DNA of 64,000 nt from JBMNEH01 sp050948665. GTDB lineage: Bacteria > Bacillota > Clostridia > Christensenellales > UMGS416. The position numbers and the translations under genes are program-made. The notes under the pieces were generated by a model, which did not search any database, had not been told where the DNA came from, and worked only from the letters and a program-made list of their open reading frames with translations. Positions within the stretch are counted from its first letter, which is position 1; each line of letters begins with the position of its first letter. Shown piece by piece: positions 1 through 6,804 of the stretch. The DNA lies in the NCBI GenBank assembly GCA_050948665.1, contig JBMNEH010000001.1, positions 930,001 through 994,000 of the forward strand, written 5' to 3'.

Positions 1-504
1 GTGGAAATAGGATATATACCGGGAGAAATCCCGATCCTTGTTACTATAAGCGGGGTTATCCCGCATGGGATGGTGGGCATCACCGTAATGGGGATAATCT
101 GGATGGTGCCAATCCAGCAAGGAATAATACAGCCCAACTTTTAACCCCGCCTCACGGAAAGCTTCCACATACTCCTTAACCAGATCCTTGCCGCAGGGAG
201 TGTTTACAGACTTATAATCCGTGTACTTAGAATCGAACAAGCAGAAACCGTCATGATGCTTCGCGGTCATCACTGCATATTGCATGCCGGCAGCCTTCGC
301 TGCTGATGCCCAGGCTTTGGGGTTAAAATCTGACGGATTAAAGGCATTAAAGTAGGGTTGATAATCTTCGTTGGATATTTTCTCTACTGAACGTACCCAT
401 TCTCCCCGGGCAGGGATTGCGTATAATCCCCAGTGTATAAACATTCCGAACCTGGCAGATATAAACCACTGTGTACGTTGAGTTCTTTTTTCAATTTCTG
501 TCAT
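1..504 (-). CDS. Alpha-L-fucosidase, GH29 family (partial, 3' end outside window)
   Basis: The translated frame starts MTEIEKRTQRTQWFISARFG and continues through GMFIHWGLYAIP, MTAKHHDGFCLFDSKYTDYK and GLKVGLYYSLLDWHHPDY. These are the N-terminal (beta/alpha)8-barrel signatures of glycoside hydrolase family 29, which releases alpha-L-fucose from glycans by a retaining mechanism. The catalytic Asp lies further on and is not in the window. The ATG at 504 follows GGAGG at good spacing. No signal peptide is visible, so the enzyme is probably cytoplasmic. It lies 18 bp downstream of the 2-hydroxyacid dehydrogenase gene and is likely co-transcribed with it. Only about 168 residues are present; the family call is secure from them, the exact substrate is not. 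Confidence 0.9.
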   Translation of the reverse strand, partial: MTEIEKRTQRTQWFISARFGMFIHWGLYAIPARGEWVRSVEKISNEDYQPYFNAFNPSDFNPKAWASAAKAAGMQYAVMTAKHHDGFCLFDSKYTDYKSVNTPCGKDLVKEYVEAFREAGLKVGLYYSLLDWHHPDYPHYGDAHHPMRDNPAYSNKDRDFSRYISYFH

Positions 505-522
505 GTCAACCTCCATTCCAAG

Positions 523-1503
523 TCAAAACTTTTGCTTTACAGGCAAAACACCGTTTACAATATTTCGGGGTGGCATTCCCCGAAGTATCCGTAGTATGCA
601 ATCTGCGGTTTCTGCCGCCATTTCCCGTCGAGAAATTGCGGTATTTGTTCCGATATGGGGGGTAAATACGGTATGGGGACAGTCCAGAAGGATTTCCGGT
701 ATATCGGGTTCATTGGGAAATACATCTAAACCCGCGCCTGCCAGTCGGTTGTTCTTTAATGCCTCCGCCAATGCTACAGTGTCCAGCACACCACCACGGG
801 CGGTATTAATCACTACAGTTCGTTGAGGAAGCAGTGACAGCTTTTCTCGGTTCAGCCAGTGATGAGTCTCCGGCGTGTAAGGAAGATGGAGGGAGAGCGC
901 TCCGCAGCGAGGCAGCATATCTTTCACAGGTAAATAGGTCGCCGGAAAGGGGAGCGTGTTCACAGGGAGCAGACTCCGCTGGGTATACAGAATCTCCATA
1001 CCGAGCGTATGGCAAAGCAATGCCATCTTTTGCCCGATGTTCCCCATGCCAACAATACCGAGAGTCTCTCCTTTGAGAGTGCGTCCCATTGCTTTTCCCA
1101 TGCCGAAAACTTCTTTACCCCGGCCGTTGTGAAGGAGTTCATCCAGCTCCGGAATCCTCCGGTAGAGGGAGAGTAACAGAGCCAGAGCCACCTCTGCTGT
1201 GGGCAGCGCTGTAGACTCCGTGAGGTTTGTGACAGGAATATTCCATTCTGCTGCCGCGATGGTATCAATCTTGTCGTATCCGGCGCCATAATTGCCAATA
1301 ACTTTTAGGCGGGTACCTGCAGTTATTACTCTCCGGCTTATCGGTCCGGCAGCAAATATCGCATCGGCTTCCTGCACATTGAAAGCTAACTCCTCCTCAC
1401 TAAAAGCATATTTACCTTCCGGCGGAAAGAGAACTACGCAGGTGTTCAGAATTTCCTCAAGCCCTTCACGGGGAATGTTGTGAGTAAACAATATTGTGTC
1501 CAT
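523..1503 (-). CDS. D-2-hydroxyacid dehydrogenase (NAD-binding)
   Basis: A 326-residue protein of the D-isomer-specific 2-hydroxyacid dehydrogenase family, which reduces 2-keto acids to D-2-hydroxy acids with NAD(P)H. The Rossmann motif GIVGMGNIGQKMA sits near residue 150. The catalytic triad regions are visible as NTARGGVLD (Arg), PNEPDIPE (Glu) and TPHIGTNT (His). Length is normal for the family. Substrate cannot be read from sequence; glyoxylate/hydroxypyruvate reductase, phosphoglycerate dehydrogenase-like or a sugar-acid reductase are all possible. It precedes the fucosidase gene in the same direction. A strong hairpin terminator lies just upstream of its start, so its transcription needs either read-through or a promoter I did not find. 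Confidence 0.85.
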   Translation of the reverse strand: MDTILFTHNIPREGLEEILNTCVVLFPPEGKYAFSEEELAFNVQEADAIFAAGPISRRVITAGTRLKVIGNYGAGYDKIDTIAAAEWNIPVTNLTESTALPTAEVALALLLSLYRRIPELDELLHNGRGKEVFGMGKAMGRTLKGETLGIVGMGNIGQKMALLCHTLGMEILYTQRSLLPVNTLPFPATYLPVKDMLPRCGALSLHLPYTPETHHWLNREKLSLLPQRTVVINTARGGVLDTVALAEALKNNRLAGAGLDVFPNEPDIPEILLDCPHTVFTPHIGTNTAISRREMAAETADCILRILRGMPPRNIVNGVLPVKQKF

Positions 1504-1520
1504 TTTTAACGGCCCTCAGT

Positions 1521-1558
1521 ACCGAAAAAGCGGTTCTCCTGCAAGGGAAAACCGCTTT
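1521..1558 (-). terminator. Rho-independent terminator after DUF1292 gene
   Basis: On the minus strand an inverted repeat (AAAGCGGTT pairing with AACCGCTTT, arms at 1550-1558 and 1527-1535) is followed by a T-run. It lies directly after the stop of the DUF1292 gene and separates it from the dehydrogenase gene. Confidence 0.8.
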
Positions 1559-1568
1559 GACAAAAAAA

Positions 1569-1877
1569 TTATTCTTCTTCGTCCTCATCCTCTTCATCAT
1601 CAAACTCACCGGCCAAAAGAGACTCAGCGTAGGCGATGACTTCCTCTTCCATATCTTGGTCAATGGGTAGGTACTCTTCCGTTTCGTCATCAAGGGCGTT
1701 GACCATCATGACATAAGCGGAATGATCTTCACACTCATCGCATTCTTCGTCGCAATGGCAGGGTTCAGTCAGGATAACATACTCTTGCCCCTTATATCCG
1801 AAGAAGTCTATAATTTCCAACTGTAGCTTGTTGCCCTCTTCATCGGTAAACTCGATGATGTTATCGATATCTTGCAT
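1569..1877 (-). CDS. DUF1292 family protein
   Basis: A 102-residue acidic protein starting MQDIDNIIEFTDEEGN and matching the DUF1292 (YrzB-like) pattern: a short beta-rich domain opening with an FTDEEGN-type turn and containing GQEYVIL, followed by an acidic tail ending in a run of Glu/Asp. Function is unknown. This member also carries CHCDEECDEC near residue 42, a Cys-rich insert that could bind metal, which is inference. The ATG at 1877 follows GGAGG; longer upstream extensions of the frame have no ribosome binding site. It has its own promoter and terminator, so it is probably monocistronic. A second DUF1292 paralogue is at 4595-4900. Confidence 0.85.
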   Translation of the reverse strand: MQDIDNIIEFTDEEGNKLQLEIIDFFGYKGQEYVILTEPCHCDEECDECEDHSAYVMMVNALDDETEEYLPIDQDMEEEVIAYAESLLAGEFDDEEDEDEEE

Positions 1878-1907
1878 TCTAATCCTCCAAAATGATGTCC
1901 GAAAAGT

Positions 1908-1936
1908 ATTGTATCGTATTTTTCTAAGGGTTGCAA
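1908..1936 (-). promoter_or_regulatory. Sigma-A type promoter of DUF1292 gene
   Basis: Minus-strand TTGCAA (1931-1936), 17-bp spacer, TACAAT (1908-1913), about 30 bp before the DUF1292 start. Confidence 0.65.
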
Positions 1937-1980
1937 GTGAGAATTTCATGCGATCAGAAAAACATGGGAAGCAATGAATC

Positions 1981-2487
1981 TTATACTTGGGCGCATAAAA
2001 GCTTTTTTTCCAGCACAAAGTCGTCCATTACAAAACCGTCGCCTATATCCGTTACCTGTTCCCGTAAAATGGAAAAGTCCAGTGCTTTGTATACAGCAAT
2101 GGAGGCTGTGTTATACCGGTTGACGGTCAATACGATTCGGTCAGCCCTATTCTCTCCTCCGATAGCTTCCAACCGCTGCAAGACCACTCGGGCGAATCCC
2201 TTTCCACGGTAGGGCTTTAGGATGTACAACTTGCTGAGAAACAGGGAACTGTCCTCTGTTTTCCAGGCGCAGTATCCTACAGGTTCTCCGTCTGCTCGGC
2301 AAAGCAAATAGTACACCATTCCTTCTTTAACGATAGCATTTTGGATGGAACCAGCGGATTGAAAGGTGTGTAGCATATATTTTACCTGTGCATCCCCTAA
2401 AAGCGGGGTGTAGTGCTCCGTCCAAACCTGGCGAGCTAAGGAAGCGAGCAAAGGCACGTCTTGTACTGTAGCAATGCGGATCCGCAT
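1981..2487 (-). CDS. GNAT family N-acetyltransferase
   Basis: A 168-residue Gcn5-related acetyltransferase. The acetyl-CoA pyrophosphate-binding motif A is visible as KPYRGKGFARVVLQRLE (near residue 95), preceded by the strand LYIL and followed by VNRYNTASIAVYKALDF, the usual motif B with Asn and Tyr. The substrate is unknown; small amines or protein N-termini are typical of the family. The gene starts right after the stop of the ABC ATPase gene and is very likely the third gene of that transporter operon. Confidence 0.88.
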   Translation of the reverse strand: MRIRIATVQDVPLLASLARQVWTEHYTPLLGDAQVKYMLHTFQSAGSIQNAIVKEGMVYYLLCRADGEPVGYCAWKTEDSSLFLSKLYILKPYRGKGFARVVLQRLEAIGGENRADRIVLTVNRYNTASIAVYKALDFSILREQVTDIGDGFVMDDFVLEKKLLCAQV

Positions 2488-3249
2488 TTATACCTCTGAA
2501 TATCGCTGAAGGAAAGTTCTTGTACGTTCTTCATGGGGGCGGTCGAAGACTTCCTCAGGCGTTCCCTGTTCCACAATCATACCTTGGTCTATAAAAATAA
2601 CTCTGTCCGCAACATCTTTTGCAAAAACCATTTCATGGGTAACAACAACCATCGTGTGATGCTCAGCGGACAGCTGACGAATAACGCGGAGGATTTCCCC
2701 TGTCAGCTCGGGATCCAGGGCGGAAGTAGGCTCATCAAAAAAGAGAATCTGGGGCTCCAGAGCCAAAGCCCGTGCGATGCTGACGCGCTGTTGTTGCCCT
2801 CCTGAGAGTTGGTACGGGTAGGCTGAGGCTTTGTCCGAAAGGGACATTTTCTCCAGCAAGGCCATAGCCTCCCGGTTTGCCTGTTCTTTTTTCTTCTTCA
2901 GCACATGAATGGGAGCCGCTGTTACATTCTGTAGGACCGAAAGGTGAGGGAACAGGTTAAAGTTTTGGAATACCAGGCCTACCGAGCGAAGAATTTCTTT
3001 TTGTTCTATGCCAGAAACATAGACGGAACCTTCTCCTGAATCCCGACAAAGGGTTTTTCCGCAGACTGTTATACTCCCACCGTCAGCTTGCTCCAGTTGG
3101 GTTACACATCGCAGCAGAGTTGACTTGCCAGAGCCGGAAGGGCCGATAATCGCAAGGACATCGCCCCGGTACAGGTCAAAGGAAATACCTTTTAGCACCT
3201 GCTGATCAAAGTGCTTTTTTATATCTTTAACTTGCAGAATCGGCTCCAT
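2488..3249 (-). CDS. glnQ: Polar amino acid ABC transporter ATP-binding protein
   Basis: A 253-residue ABC ATPase of the polar amino acid uptake class. Visible motifs: Walker A GPSGSGKST (residue 36 on), Q-loop GLVFQNFNLFPH, signature LSGGQQQR, Walker B ILFFDEPTSALD and H-loop VVTHEM. Length and the FNLFPH stretch fit the GlnQ/HisP type. It powers import of an amino acid through the permease encoded just upstream, 9 bp away. The actual substrate (glutamine, cystine, arginine) cannot be told. No substrate-binding protein gene is adjacent. Confidence 0.92.
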   Translation of the reverse strand: MEPILQVKDIKKHFDQQVLKGISFDLYRGDVLAIIGPSGSGKSTLLRCVTQLEQADGGSITVCGKTLCRDSGEGSVYVSGIEQKEILRSVGLVFQNFNLFPHLSVLQNVTAAPIHVLKKKKEQANREAMALLEKMSLSDKASAYPYQLSGGQQQRVSIARALALEPQILFFDEPTSALDPELTGEILRVIRQLSAEHHTMVVVTHEMVFAKDVADRVIFIDQGMIVEQGTPEEVFDRPHEERTRTFLQRYSEV

Positions 3250-3258
3250 GGTTTCCCC

Positions 3259-3912
3259 TTATTTATAGTAAGACAATCTTTTCTCTGCCAACTGGAAAAA
3301 GAAGGAGATAACATAATTCATAATATAATAAAAGATTCCCGCTACCAGCAACGGCATAGAGCTGAAGAAGGTTGATTGTGCGTTCTTGGCAATACGGAAC
3401 AGCTCCATTACACCGATTGTGGAAGCCAGAGCAGTATCCTTGACCAACGTCATAAACTCGTTAGCCATGGGGGGGAGGACTCGTTTTACCATTTGGGGCA
3501 GTATGATCCTGAGAAAGGTTTGACCCCTGGAAAACCCCACTACTTTTGCCGCTTCCCATTGTCCCGGAGCGATTCCCTCAATACCCGCCCGGTATATTTC
3601 CGCAAAGTAGGCGGCGTAATTCAAGGAAAATGCGATAATGGCAGATAACAGCCGAGGAAACAACCCTCCAAACAGATAGTAGGGAAGAAAATACAGAAAC
3701 AGCACCTGCAGTATCAGAGGCGTACCACGCATGATCGATATATACACCATAACAGACCACTTAATCCATTTGCATTTGCTCATTCGGCCAAAGGCCACCA
3801 GCAGCCCTAAAGGAATAGAGATAACTGCTGTAAAAAAGAACAGTTCAACGGTGGTTAGGCTTGCATCTAGCATCTGAGGAATGAGCTTGCTCATATCCAG
3901 GGAGTATTGCAT
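3259..3912 (-). CDS. Amino acid ABC transporter permease
   Basis: A 217-residue integral membrane protein of the HisM/GlnP type. It begins with a segment typical of the family (LTTVELFFFTAVISIPLG), contains SIMRGTPLILQVLF and the cytoplasmic EAA loop around EAAKVVGFSRGQTFLRIILP. About five hydrophobic segments can be seen. It forms the channel with the downstream ATPase. The start ATG at 3912 follows AGGAGGG. That ribosome binding site falls inside a predicted hairpin of the leader (3918-3945), so translation may be modulated. Confidence 0.92.
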   Translation of the reverse strand: MQYSLDMSKLIPQMLDASLTTVELFFFTAVISIPLGLLVAFGRMSKCKWIKWSVMVYISIMRGTPLILQVLFLYFLPYYLFGGLFPRLLSAIIAFSLNYAAYFAEIYRAGIEGIAPGQWEAAKVVGFSRGQTFLRIILPQMVKRVLPPMANEFMTLVKDTALASTIGVMELFRIAKNAQSTFFSSMPLLVAGIFYYIMNYVISFFFQLAEKRLSYYK

Positions 3913-3917
3913 AAAAC

Positions 3918-3945
3918 CCTCCTGTCCGCTTTAAGGGACGGGAGG
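3918..3945 (-). promoter_or_regulatory. Leader hairpin covering the permease ribosome binding site
   Basis: On the minus strand CCTCCCGTCC (3936-3945) can pair with GGACAGGAGG (3918-3927), nine of ten pairs, with an 8-nt loop. The 3' arm contains the AGGAGG ribosome binding site of the permease gene. The structure is seen in sequence; a regulatory role is inferred. Confidence 0.45.
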
Positions 3946-3974
3946 ATTATAACACAAAGCCTACAGTGGCGCAA
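3946..3974 (-). promoter_or_regulatory. Promoter of the amino acid ABC transporter operon
   Basis: Minus-strand TTGCGC (3969-3974), 17-bp spacer, TATAAT (3946-3951), followed by a leader of roughly 30 nt to the permease start. The same TTGCGC -35 occurs in three other promoters of the window. Confidence 0.7.
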
Positions 3975-4447
3975 CACCGCTTTACCACAATAAAGCAATA
4001 CTTGATGAACACCCTAGATGCCTTTTTATTCAGGCATGGGAGGAGTCTTCAGGCACCTGAATATTCGGGCCATCGCAGGATGATTATTTGCCCTCCTTTC
4101 TGAAGTTGCTCTTTTCCATGCCGTTCAAGAAGGTCAGGAGGGGACCAATCCATACAATAGCAGGTCCGCCCGGCGAATAAACTCTTGTAATGCCAAATAG
4201 TATTCCGTAGTGAAGGATATCTTGGGATCAGATACGTTGCGGAGCGATTTATCACGGGCAGTCAAGGTTCTTCACGCCACATGTTTTGCCTGCAGAAAGC
4301 AAATGTTAATATTAAAAGAATGGAAGATTTCAATAGGACTGACGGCCTAAAGCTGTTCTGAAAAATGATTTCAAGGCAGCATCGCAGATTAATTCTTGTT
4401 CTACATCACAGCAAACAGGTCTCACATACATAGAACAAAAGATTAAA
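3975..4447. other. Intergenic region without recognisable gene
   Basis: About 470 bp between the transporter operon promoter and the terminator of the ireB operon. A 68-codon minus-strand frame (4049-4255) exists, but its product resembles nothing I know and it has no convincing ribosome binding site. A short inverted repeat (ATGCCT/AGGCAT, about 4019-4038) has no T-tail. The position next to a transporter lacking its binding protein makes a decayed gene possible, but I see no binding-protein motif. Confidence 0.4.
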
Positions 4448-4490
4448 CAAAAAAGCCTGCGGCGGAGGAGTCATCCAGCCGCGCAGGCAT
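4448..4490 (-). terminator. Terminator of the ireB-ruvX-DUF1292 operon
   Basis: Minus-strand GC-rich stem (GCCTGCGCGGC pairing with GCCGCAGGC, one bulge) followed by six T residues, about 105 bp after the DUF1292 stop. Confidence 0.8.
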
Positions 4491-4594
4491 ATTTTGCTTT
4501 GCTTCAATATCTAAGTCATTCTGTAATAGCTACAATGTTTATTACAGCAGACACTCATTTCATATTCCTTTTTTTCCGCAAAGCACAGGAAGAG

Positions 4595-4900
4595 TTACTC
4601 CTCGCCCCTGTTTTCTTCCATCTCATCAAGTAGTTGCATGAACTCGTTAAACAACTCCTGGGAGAGAATTTCGTTATCCACGACCTCAAGAATGTCTTTT
4701 TTGTCGGAGGCTTTTATCAGCTTCATAAAGTACACGCTGCCCTCTTCCTTATCGTCGAGGGGATGGACTGCTGCATAAAGCTCGTCATCATAGCTGAGTG
4801 TCAGAAAATGCTCACACTGGATTTCGTTACCATCGTCTCCGGTTAGGGCAATAATTGCAATCTCCTCATCTTCGGGGATCGGCTTTGTTTTGTCATCCAT
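4595..4900 (-). CDS. DUF1292 family protein (YrzB-like)
   Basis: A 101-residue acidic protein with the DUF1292 pattern: EEIAIIALTGDDGNEIQCEH, a strand DELYAAVHPLDD, then GSVYFMKL and an acidic C-terminus. Its function is unknown. It is the third gene after ireB and ruvX, an order conserved in many Firmicutes (yrzL-yrrK-yrzB in Bacillus), which supports the call. Two bases separate it from ruvX, so it is co-transcribed. Confidence 0.88.
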   Translation of the reverse strand: MDDKTKPIPEDEEIAIIALTGDDGNEIQCEHFLTLSYDDELYAAVHPLDDKEEGSVYFMKLIKASDKKDILEVVDNEILSQELFNEFMQLLDEMEENRGEE

Positions 4901-4902
4901 AG

Positions 4903-5322
4903 TTACTCCTGTCGGTTTCTCTGCAGCCAGATTTCTAATATTAACACGGCGGAAAGCTGATCCAATATGTTTTTTCTTTTTTCGCCACGGACATTCCCCT
5001 CGGAGAGTATGCGGTGGGCAGCTACAGTGGTCAGCCGTTCATCTACAAATTCTACGGGCAACCCGGTTTCTGTTTCCAGTAGCCCAGCGAATTTTCTGGT
5101 CACATCCACACGCAGGCCAGCGTCTCCATTCATGTGCAAAGGCAAACCCAGTACCAGCTTTTCTGCTTGCCATTCCTTGCATATCACTGCAACCGATTTT
5201 GCATCGTTCTCCGGTCCACGGCTGCGAATCGTGGGTAACCCTTGCGCCGTAAATCCCAAGGGATCTGATACCGCAATGCCGATACGCTTGTCTCCGTAAT
5301 CCAGCCCGATTACCCGAATCAA
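4903..5322 (-). CDS. ruvX: Putative pre-16S rRNA nuclease / Holliday junction resolvase RuvX (YqgF)
   Basis: A 139-residue RNase H-fold protein. Visible family motifs: GLDYGDKRIGIAVSDPLG with the first catalytic Asp, LVLGLPLHMNGD, and FVDERLTTVAA with the second acidic pair; the C-terminal Asp follows in ILDQLSAVLIL. The family trims pre-16S rRNA (YqgF) and has been proposed to resolve Holliday junctions. Length is typical. It overlaps the end of ireB by 4 bp. Confidence 0.95.
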   Translation of the reverse strand: MIRVIGLDYGDKRIGIAVSDPLGFTAQGLPTIRSRGPENDAKSVAVICKEWQAEKLVLGLPLHMNGDAGLRVDVTRKFAGLLETETGLPVEFVDERLTTVAAHRILSEGNVRGEKRKNILDQLSAVLILEIWLQRNRQE

Positions 5323-5600
5323 AGCGAGAGCTTCTCCGAATCTAATTTGTTTAGGTAAGAACGCACCAGTTCTTCCAAGATTTCATCCCGCTCAAGCCTG
5401 CGTATCAGGGCTCGGGCATTACTGTGAGAGGTAATATAGGTAGGATCACCAGACAGGACATAACCGACCAGCTGGCTTACGGGGTCATAACCCCTTTCTT
5501 TCAGAGCGTTGTAAACAAGCTGTATCGTGCTGCGGACAGGATTGGACTCCGTATCGTCCCAGCTGAACAGGGTGGTATCGCCGCTTATTTCGTTGTTCAT
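5319..5600 (-). CDS. ireB: IreB family regulatory phosphoprotein (UPF0297)
   Basis: A 93-residue protein with the IreB/YrzL signature: DDTESNPVRSTIQLVYNALK at the N-terminus, then GYDPVSQLVGYVLSGDPTYI and SHSNARALIRRLERDEILEE. In Enterococcus, IreB is phosphorylated by the PASTA kinase IreK on N-terminal Thr residues and affects cephalosporin resistance; conserved Ser/Thr residues are present here. The ATG at 5600 follows GGAGG. It is first in the operon with ruvX and DUF1292. Confidence 0.95.
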   Translation of the reverse strand: MNNEISGDTTLFSWDDTESNPVRSTIQLVYNALKERGYDPVSQLVGYVLSGDPTYITSHSNARALIRRLERDEILEELVRSYLNKLDSEKLSL

Positions 5601-5634
5601 GTCATGCCTCCTTGCCGGTTAATCCTTTAAAGAC

Positions 5635-5663
5635 AGTATAGTCTATTTGATTCCGATTTTCAA
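5635..5663 (-). promoter_or_regulatory. Promoter of the ireB operon
   Basis: Minus-strand TTGAAA (5658-5663), 17-bp spacer, TATACT (5635-5640), about 35 bp before the ireB start. Confidence 0.75.
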
Positions 5664-5881
5664 CCTTCTACCGGTAAAATTGTTTCTCACACTAGTGAAC
5701 GTTCAATTCATGGAGTGGGTACCGGTTGATTTTAATTAAAATATCCGGATAGGCACTACAGATGCCACAGGAAGCAGATTGCACAATGTCCGCAGAACCA
5801 GAAAGAGAGATTTATTGCTTCTATTGCTACTTAAAGGGTAAATTCACAGAGTATGATGGGAGGAATTTTCAGTTTTCTCCA
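5664..5881. other. Divergent intergenic stretch, nothing recognised
   Basis: About 220 bp between the ireB promoter and the promoter of the aldolase gene. No open frame, RNA fold or repeat of note was found. Confidence 0.4.
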
Positions 5882-5910
5882 TAGAAAGCATTAAATCAAC
5901 ATGCTATAAT
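5882..5910 (+). promoter_or_regulatory. Promoter of the HpcH/HpaI aldolase gene
   Basis: TATAAT at 5905-5910 with a weak -35 (TAGAAA, 5882-5887) at 17 bp; the gene starts 24 bp later behind a GGAGGAGG stretch. Confidence 0.55.
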
Positions 5911-5933
5911 ACATAGAGGAGGAGGATATACGT

Positions 5934-6707
5934 ATGAATTTGTATGAAAATCTTCATGCCTTTAAGGAGAAGCTGTCTACAGGTCAACCGGTAACCGGTC
6001 CTTTTATGAAAACCGGGGATCCCGCCTTTGTGGAAGCTGCAGGCTGGGCTGGTTTTGATTTTTGCATTCTTGATACTGAGCATGGCCCTGTTTCCATAGA
6101 AACAATGCAGAATAATGTCCGGGCGGCGGAAGTATCAGGTATGTTGCCGATTATCCGGGTAGCGGACGCAGAAGAGAACACAATCGGCAAGGCGTTGGAT
6201 ATCGGCGCCATGGGCGTTCAGGTTCCCCAAGTCTCCGATACCAAAACCGCAAAAGCTGTGGTTGCCGCAGCGAAATTTCATCCCGCAGGCAGCCGCGGGA
6301 TGTGCCGTTTCGTTCGGGCAGCTCAGTATTCCACGCTGGATAGATATGATTATTTTCGAGAAGCAAATGAAATTCTTGTCATTCTGCAATTGGAGGGACA
6401 GGAAGCCATTGATAATCTGCACTCCATACTTGCGGTAGAAGGGGTAGATATCCTCTTTATTGGGCCTTATGATTTAAGCCAGTCACTGGGGCTTCCAGGG
6501 CAGATTGACCATCCCAAGGTCATAGAGAAGATGAATGAAATCGTTTCCGCTGCCCGTGCTGCCGGGAAGGTAGTCGGGACTTTCCTTGACAAGCCTGTTC
6601 ATTTTTCACGCTGGAAACAAGCTGGAGTTCAGTACCTGAGCTATTCTACCGACGTGGGTCTTTTCGCTGAAATGTGTGCCTCTGTGGTTAAGACTTCTAC
6701 GGAGTGA
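5934..6707 (+). CDS. HpcH/HpaI family aldolase (2-keto-3-deoxy acid aldolase type)
   Basis: A 257-residue class II (metal-dependent) aldolase. Visible motifs: DFCILDTEHGPVS near residue 43, GAMGVQVPQVSDTKTAK (residue 94 on), the conserved GSRGMCRFVRAAQYS, a metal-binding Glu in ILQLEGQEAIDN, and GVDILFIGPYDLSQSLGLPG carrying the metal Asp. Members cleave 4-hydroxy-2-oxo acids such as 2-dehydro-3-deoxyglucarate or 4-hydroxy-2-oxoheptanedioate to pyruvate or related keto acids plus an aldehyde. A role in sugar-acid catabolism would suit the carbohydrate genes nearby, but that is inference. The ATG at 5934 follows GGAGGAGG. Single gene with its own promoter and terminator. Confidence 0.9.
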   Translation: MNLYENLHAFKEKLSTGQPVTGPFMKTGDPAFVEAAGWAGFDFCILDTEHGPVSIETMQNNVRAAEVSGMLPIIRVADAEENTIGKALDIGAMGVQVPQVSDTKTAKAVVAAAKFHPAGSRGMCRFVRAAQYSTLDRYDYFREANEILVILQLEGQEAIDNLHSILAVEGVDILFIGPYDLSQSLGLPGQIDHPKVIEKMNEIVSAARAAGKVVGTFLDKPVHFSRWKQAGVQYLSYSTDVGLFAEMCASVVKTSTE

Positions 6708-6720
6708 TTTTGAATTGGAA

Positions 6721-6756
6721 AACAACGCCTCCCTGCCAAGGGAGACGTTGTTTTTT
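6721..6756. terminator. Terminator between convergent aldolase and GH30 genes
   Basis: AACAACG/CGTTGTT and CTCCCT/AGGGAG arms form a 13-bp stem with one internal mismatch and a GCCA loop, followed by a T-run on the plus strand. The A-run on the left side gives the minus strand a shorter T-tail, so it may serve both convergent genes. Confidence 0.85.
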
Positions 6757-6804
6757 CGTGTTAAACCTTCTCGGGTACCGATAAGTATGGGAAGGGCAGA
6801 AGTG

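Noticed and set aside
4049..4255. 68-codon minus-strand frame
   Set aside because: No ribosome binding site, no recognisable domain and irregular composition; kept only as a possible remnant in the intergenic entry.
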